The position numbers and the translations under genes were made by a program. DNA of 19,146 nt, from contig JASLDB010000148.1 in assembly GCA_030151665.1 (NCBI GenBank), forward strand, positions 1 through 19,146, in the 5' to 3' direction. The stretch comes from Neisseriaceae bacterium. GTDB lineage: Bacteria; Pseudomonadota; Gammaproteobacteria; Burkholderiales; Neisseriaceae. The notes under the pieces are model-generated. The model did not search any database and was not told where the DNA came from. It worked only from the letters and a program-made list of their open reading frames with translations. This document shows positions 15,697-19,146 of the stretch, piece after piece (the first letter of the stretch is position 1; each line of letters starts with the position of its first letter).

Positions 15697-16509
15697 ATGA
15701 AAGCTTTAAATAAAATAATTGTTTTATCAATGATAACTACCATGAACGGCTGGGTCATGGCGCAAAGCTGTGAAACCCGTGAGGTTAAACCGCAAGCTGT
15801 GCAAGCTGGCATGAAAGCCACCTCTCGTTTGGAAAAAGCGTTAAACCAAACCAATGCCAAAGTGGTGTTGATTGGGCGAGAAGGGCAAGACTTACGCAAA
15901 TACAATATTGTATTTTCACATGTGGGTTTTGCTGTACGCGATGATACCAGCAAGCAATGGTCGGTTTACCATGAGTTGAACGGTTGCCCACAAGATAAAT
16001 CTAAGTTATTTAAAGAGGGATTGGGTATGTTCTTCTTGGATGATCCCAGTAGTTATCAATCTGCTCTGGTTGTGCCAGACAAAGACATTCAAGAAAAATT
16101 GTACCGAATTTTGCTTAGCCCCAAATTACCAATGCACCAAGAACGGTATAGTTTAGTGGCCTATCCATATTCAGTTACGCGACAAAATAGCAATGGCTGG
16201 CCATTAGAAGTGTTTACAATCGCTGCCGCTGAATACCCTATTTACACCCGCAGTGATGCACAAGAATGGTTGGTGAAGCAAAGCTATCTACCTGCTACCA
16301 TGCGTGTAAATGGTGTTAAGCAGATGTTTGCAACATTATTTATCCCCAATGCCACAGTACAAGATCACCCCAAAGAAGATGCTGCTTCTGGTACCTTGAA
16401 ATTTAATAGTGGTGATTCGGTATTGAAATTTGTCAGCCGTTATCGTGATCGAAGTTTTCAATGTCCTGCTGCAGAAATGTCTACAGGTATTTGTGTGATT
16501 GATGAGTAA
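15697..16509 (+). CDS. Secreted DUF2145 family protein
   Basis: A 270-residue protein with a signal peptide (MKALNKIIVLSMITTMNGW, cleavage likely at VMA-QS), so periplasmic or exported. It matches the DUF2145 pattern: GQDLRKYNIVFSHVGFAVRD (about 68-87), YHELNGCPQDKSKLFKEGLG, FFLDDPSSY, SLVAYPYSVTRQNSNGWPLE and the AQEWL segment. Four cysteines (after cleavage near the N-terminus, in NGCP, and two in the tail FQCPAAEMSTGICV) could form two disulfides. The SHVGFAV segment recalls NlpC/P60-like papain folds, but I cannot identify a catalytic set and the function is unknown. AAAGGAG lies 6 nt before the ATG. It is followed after 24 nt by small secreted protein A, suggesting they work together. 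Confidence 0.85.
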   Translation: MKALNKIIVLSMITTMNGWVMAQSCETREVKPQAVQAGMKATSRLEKALNQTNAKVVLIGREGQDLRKYNIVFSHVGFAVRDDTSKQWSVYHELNGCPQDKSKLFKEGLGMFFLDDPSSYQSALVVPDKDIQEKLYRILLSPKLPMHQERYSLVAYPYSVTRQNSNGWPLEVFTIAAAEYPIYTRSDAQEWLVKQSYLPATMRVNGVKQMFATLFIPNATVQDHPKEDAASGTLKFNSGDSVLKFVSRYRDRSFQCPAAEMSTGICVIDE

Positions 16510-16533
16510 TGAATTTTCAATAAAGGATACATC

Positions 16534-16938
16534 ATGAAAAAGCAAATCAGTATTGCATTAATCTTGGCGTTATTCTGTGGTTCAGCCATGGCTGCCAATC
16601 CTTCTCGACAATCAGCCATATCGACCATAATGGGCAGTACCATGGTTTTATCCCCATTGTGGGCACCATTTTATGGTTCAATTCAAGTGATTAATGATTC
16701 TAAATACGCTGATCGTGAAAAAGATGCTCGAAAATACACGGTACGTGATAAATATGGCAATGATCAAACTTTGTATGTCCCCAGAGAAATTGACCACAAG
16801 GTTGATATTCGCAATGGTGATCAAGTGGACTTGGAGCAGGACGATGTTGGTGTTTTATTAAAAAAATCGGGTGATCCAAAGTATTACTTTGTCCCGCAGG
16901 AAAAAGGCAGTTTACTTGAGCAAACACCTTTAAATTAA
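16534..16938 (+). CDS. Small secreted protein A of a three-member local family
   Basis: A 134-residue protein with a signal peptide cleaving after CGSAMA. The mature part has a short hydrophobic segment STIMGSTMVLSPLWAPFYGS, a charged linker, and a C-terminal beta-rich-looking domain: TLYVPREIDHKVDIRNGDQV, DLEQDDVGVLL, KYYFVPQEKG, ending EQTPLN. It is paralogous to the genes at 16956 and 17800, sharing LSPxWxPFYGS with the latter and GDxVDL/GVLL/YY/PL with both. It has the shortest linker of the three. AAGGAT lies 7 nt before the ATG. I do not recognise a named family or function. Exported, with the hydrophobic segment possibly membrane-associated. Confidence 0.8.
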   Translation: MKKQISIALILALFCGSAMAANPSRQSAISTIMGSTMVLSPLWAPFYGSIQVINDSKYADREKDARKYTVRDKYGNDQTLYVPREIDHKVDIRNGDQVDLEQDDVGVLLKKSGDPKYYFVPQEKGSLLEQTPLN

Positions 16939-16955
16939 TTGAACGGAAAACGGTC

Positions 16956-17438
16956 ATGAGAAAAAAAGTCATATCTGTATTATTGTTGGCAACCTTAGCA
17001 ACATCATTCTATGCCAATGCAGGAAACGATGCTCGTCAAGCATCTTCATTTGCGACCTTCTTAGGTAGCGCTGTGATTTTATCGCCCATTTGGTTGCCTT
17101 CTGCAACCATTGCGGAGTCTGCTGCTGGTTCTACAGATAACAGTGAACAAGATGCAAAACAGAAAAAAGATGAAGAAACACTGCGAAAAGAGCGTGAACT
17201 CAAGCAAAGAAAAGATGCTGTTACTGTTCAGGTGGTGAATAAGCAAGGTCAACAACAAACCTTGTATTTGCCCAAGGAAACTTATCATAAAGTCAATATT
17301 AAAGATGGCGATAAAGTGGATTTGGAAGCGGATGAAAATGGTGTTTTGTTACTAAAAGATGGGAAACCAACTTATTATTATATTTTGGAAAAAAATGCTA
17401 ATAAAATTGTTGGGCAGCAACCCTTGGTTAGTCAGTAA
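16956..17438 (+). CDS. Small secreted protein B of the same family
   Basis: A 160-residue paralogue of protein A with a signal peptide cleaving after SFYANA. The mature protein has ATFLGSAVILSPIWLPSATI, then a long highly charged linker (about residues 55-87, with many Lys, Glu, Asp and Gln, probably helical), then the C-terminal domain VTVQVVNKQGQQQTLYLPKE, KVNIKDGDKVDLEADENGV, LLLKDGKPTYYYILEK, QQPL. It starts 17 nt after gene A and is followed directly by a strong terminator that begins in its stop codon, so it closes the ppk2-DUF2145-A-B operon. Function unknown. Confidence 0.8.
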   Translation: MRKKVISVLLLATLATSFYANAGNDARQASSFATFLGSAVILSPIWLPSATIAESAAGSTDNSEQDAKQKKDEETLRKERELKQRKDAVTVQVVNKQGQQQTLYLPKETYHKVNIKDGDKVDLEADENGVLLLKDGKPTYYYILEKNANKIVGQQPLVSQ

Positions 17439-17464
17439 AAAAAGCAGGCTTGGCCTGCTTTTTT
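17438..17464 (+). terminator. Intrinsic terminator after gene B
   Basis: The arms AAAAAAGCAGGC (17438-17449) and GCCTGCTTTTTT (17453-17464) pair perfectly around a 3-nt loop and end in a T6 run. It starts at the last base of the gene B stop codon. Confidence 0.93.
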
Positions 17465-17480
17465 ATTGGGTTAATGATGA

Positions 17481-17655
17481 ATGAAAAATAAAACCTTGCC
17501 AATTGCATTTCAATGTTGGGTTTGCAAAATGGTATGGCTTATGCGGAATCCACAAACTTGGATGTTTCGATGAATAATAAGGGGAACGTAGCCAGCCAGT
17601 TCTAATCAGTAATGTGGATTTTAATACATTTCATCATGGTTATGTATTGCTGTGA
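17481..17655 (+). pseudogene. Possible relic of a secreted-protein gene
   Basis: This spacer holds no intact gene. Reading ATG at 17481 gives MKNKTLPIAFQ, a signal-peptide-like start. A frame change of -1 joins it to MLGLQNGMAYAESTNLDVSM (from 17513), with a plausible signal cleavage at AYA-ES, ending at TAA 17608-17610 after NNKGNVASQF. A further -1 change leads to RSQPVLISNVDFNTFHHGY (from 17587), ending at 17655. The pieces look like a decayed export gene, but each is short and the joins are my reconstruction. It may be non-coding. Confidence 0.25.
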
Positions 17656-17711
17656 TATTGAATTCGATTGGTATGGTTATTTAAAATTTAATAAATATCA
17701 GTTTAATCTAT

Positions 17712-17764
17712 TTGCATAATAGATAATTATACATTGCATAAGCCAATATATTTTATGCCATAAT
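17712..17764 (+). promoter_or_regulatory. Promoter region of gene C with repeated TTGCATAA
   Basis: TTGCATAA occurs at 17712-17719 and 17734-17741, exactly 22 bp apart, about two helical turns. A candidate extended -10, TGC-CATAAT, ends at 17764, with the second repeat occupying the -35 neighbourhood (TTGCAT, 19-nt spacer). This placement fits a regulator-bound promoter for gene C and the FKBP gene. The rest of the gap (17656-17711) is AT-rich with nothing else I can identify. Confidence 0.4.
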
Positions 17765-17799
17765 GTGTATTGTATTCGATTACTGTTGAAGGAATCATC

Positions 17800-18290
17800 A
17801 TGAAGTTGAGATTGTTGGCTTTGAGTATGACTTTGGTTACAAGCCCGATGACCATAGCAGGTGGTATTTCATTTACACCATCACAGACATCAATGATTGT
17901 GAGTGGGGCGAGTGCTGCAGTTATCTTGTCCCCAGTTTGGCTGCCTTTTTATGGTTCTAAGCAAGGCATTGAGAGATTGGAAGACGGTAGCCAAGCTCGT
18001 CAAGACAAAAAGAACAGGCGAAAGAACAAGACGCAAAAGATAAAATGGCCAGAATGGAAAAACCTGACGATGCTGTTGTTATTCAGGTTGTGGATAAAAA
18101 GGGTAAGAAACAAGACTTGTATATTCCTGCGACCATTGTTGACCAAGTCAATATTAAAAATGGTGATTATGTTGATTTAAAAAGTGATGAGAACGGTGTT
18201 TGGTTGTATAAAGATGAAAAAAAATTGCATTACTTTATGTTGCCAGAAAAAGCACAGCAGTTTCAGCAACAACCTTTGAATGGAAAATGA
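17800..18290 (+). pseudogene. Small secreted protein C, third paralogue, with a -1 frame change
   Basis: ATG 17800 has GAAGGAA about 7 nt upstream and starts a signal peptide (cleavage near MTIA-GG), then SGASAAVILSPVWLPFYGSK. Up to codon AAA at 18007-18009 the protein matches its paralogues. After the A5 run (18007-18011) the original frame gives an unrelated basic tail to 18180, while the -1 frame gives KEQAKEQDAKDKMARMEKPD, then VVIQVVDKKGKKQDLYIPAT and VNIKNGDYVDLKSDENGV, ending QQQPLNGK at 18290. This restores the whole family domain, about 163 residues. The gene either lost one A, is translated by -1 frameshifting at AAAAAG, or carries a sequencing error. The internal ATG at 18045 has no ribosome site. 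The FKBP gene starts 3 nt after its -1-frame stop. Confidence 0.75.
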
Positions 18291-18293
18291 AGA

Positions 18294-18728
18294 ATGGGCG
18301 TTGCTGAAATCTTACAAAAACGCCGAGAGGCCTTGGCACAAAAAAATCGAGATGAAGGTGCCGCATATTTGGCAGCCTTTGTACAAGAAAGTGATGTGGT
18401 TGTACTTGACAGTGGTGTTGCTTATCAAGTTTTGGTGTTGGGGGATGGCGAGTGTGCAACACTGGCTGACAGTATTCGTTGTCACTATCATGGTTACAAT
18501 GTTGCGGGTGAGGTGTTTGATAGCTCAAAAGAGCGAGGTGTGGTGGCTGAATTTCGCTTAAACAAGTTAATTCAGGCGTACCAACAAGTGATTCCGTTGT
18601 TGCCCATGGGTACATCGGTTAAATTAGTGTCGCCGCCAGAATTTGCCTATGGTTCAGAAGCACAAAGTAAAGAAATTGGGCCAGAGAGTACTTTGATTTT
18701 TGAGATTGATTTATTGTCCATTGTTTAA
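18294..18728 (+). CDS. FKBP-type peptidyl-prolyl cis-trans isomerase
   Basis: A 144-residue cytosolic protein with no signal peptide. Residues 1-33 are a helical, charged segment like the N-terminal linker of FklB/FkpA-type proteins. Residues 37-144 are one FKBP domain: LDSGVAYQVLVLGDGE, CHYHGY, EVFDSSKERG, PPEFAYGSEA, ESTLIFEIDLLSI. Compared with the FKBP12 pocket residues, Tyr65, Asp76, Phe87, Ile93, Tyr119 and Phe136 are kept, but the usual GW (FKBP12 Gly58-Trp59) is Ala95-Tyr96, so binding may be altered. The ATG lies 3 nt after the stop of the frameshifted gene C, with GGAA and GAAGA upstream, implying coupling with C. A bidirectional terminator follows. Confidence 0.88.
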   Translation: MGVAEILQKRREALAQKNRDEGAAYLAAFVQESDVVVLDSGVAYQVLVLGDGECATLADSIRCHYHGYNVAGEVFDSSKERGVVAEFRLNKLIQAYQQVIPLLPMGTSVKLVSPPEFAYGSEAQSKEIGPESTLIFEIDLLSIV

Positions 18729-18751
18729 ATTTTGGGCGATGATGGTCAATA

Positions 18752-18779
18752 AAAAAACACCTCAAAAGAGGTGTTTTTT
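18752..18779. terminator. Bidirectional intrinsic terminator between FKBP gene and rplS
   Basis: AAAAAACACCTC (18752-18763) and GAGGTGTTTTTT (18768-18779) form a perfect 12-bp stem with an AAAA loop and A/T runs on both flanks. It serves both convergent transcripts. Confidence 0.94.
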
Positions 18780-18796
18780 GCATGCATAAAAGCCAA

Positions 18797-19146
18797 TTAA
18801 GCTTTACGAGCAGGCAATTTTTCTTTAATACGAGCTGCTTTACCAGTCAAGCCACGTAGGTAGTATAGTTTAGCGCGGCGAACGTCACCACGGCGTTTAA
18901 CTTCAATGTTTGCAACAGTAGGTGCATGCAATTGGAAAGTACGCTCAACGCCTTCACCGTTAGAAATCTTACGAACGATGAAAGAGCTGTTTAAACCACG
19001 GTTACGGCGAGCAATTACAACACCTTCATAGGCTTGTAAACGTTCACGAGTACCCTCTTTAACTTTAACTGATACAATCACTGTATCACCAGGCGCGAAT
19101 TCAGGAATGGTTTTACCCAAGCGAGCAATTTCTTCTTGCTCCAATT
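18797..19146 (-). CDS. rplS: 50S ribosomal protein L19, 5' end cut by window edge
   Basis: L19 sits at the 30S-50S interface of the ribosome. The visible 116 codons start within the N-terminus (LEQEEIARLGKTIPEFAPGD); family members begin about five residues earlier, so the true start lies beyond base 19146. Core motifs include VKEGTRERLQAYEGVVIARR, then FIVRKISNGEGVERTF and the basic end LTGKAARIKEKLPARKA. In many proteobacteria rplS is the last gene of the rpsP-rimM-trmD-rplS operon, and the terminator just downstream fits that. Confidence 0.97.
   Translation of the reverse strand, partial: LEQEEIARLGKTIPEFAPGDTVIVSVKVKEGTRERLQAYEGVVIARRNRGLNSSFIVRKISNGEGVERTFQLHAPTVANIEVKRRGDVRRAKLYYLRGLTGKAARIKEKLPARKA

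Noticed and set aside
18045..18290. Independent small gene starting at ATG 18045
   Set aside because: No ribosome site precedes it, and its sequence is the C-terminal domain of paralogue C, so it is the downstream part of a frameshifted gene.
18280..18561. 93-codon frame starting MENEEWALLK
   Set aside because: It overlaps the FKBP gene in another frame and has no domain; the FKBP frame has clear motifs.

Overview
This window looks like chromosomal DNA from a moderately AT-rich proteobacterium of the beta/gamma group. The evidence is the phoH-ybeY-corC-lnt gene order, a 264-residue E. coli-length ThyA next to FolA, a DUF2145 protein, and a cold-shock/DUF1294 fusion. I cannot name the genus. 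No repeated DNA-uptake word typical of Neisseriaceae is visible, and there are no tRNA, rRNA, CRISPR, IS or phage genes.

Left part, minus strand (1-4735): an RNA/envelope maintenance operon runs phoH (ybeZ), ybeY, corC (ybeX), lnt. PhoH and YbeY act in ribosome quality control and rRNA maturation. CorC is a CBS-domain protein. Lnt performs the last acylation of lipoproteins. A hairpin with a T-rich tail sits between corC and lnt. A separate gene cut by the window start encodes a PlsC-like acyltransferase. A divergent promoter region at 4736-4945 separates this operon from a plus-strand RND efflux pair (lipoprotein adaptor plus 1041-residue inner-membrane permease) with no outer-membrane channel or regulator nearby.

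Middle part (9222-13793): thyA and folA form a dTMP/tetrahydrofolate pair with a structured leader in front of thyA. A strong bidirectional terminator separates them from a minus-strand pair, a PabB-PabC fusion followed by a 3-hydroxyisobutyryl-CoA hydrolase-like gene. ThyA, FolA and PabBC all serve folate metabolism, so this stretch is a loose folate neighbourhood.

Right part, plus strand (13794-18728): a cold-shock-domain/DUF1294 membrane protein comes first. Next is a probable operon of polyphosphate kinase 2, a secreted DUF2145 protein and two small secreted paralogues (A and B), closed by a terminator. A 335-bp gap follows that holds a possible decayed secreted-protein gene and a promoter. 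It is followed by a third paralogue (C), broken by a -1 frame change at an A5 run, and an FKBP-type prolyl isomerase starting 3 nt after C. The window ends with rplS (ribosomal protein L19) on the minus strand, cut by the window edge.

The most interesting part is 15697-18290. It is a secreted DUF2145 protein with a local family of three signal-peptide proteins that share an N-terminal hydrophobic LSPxWxP segment and a C-terminal GDxVDL/NGV/Y-Y domain. I do not recognise a function for these small proteins.
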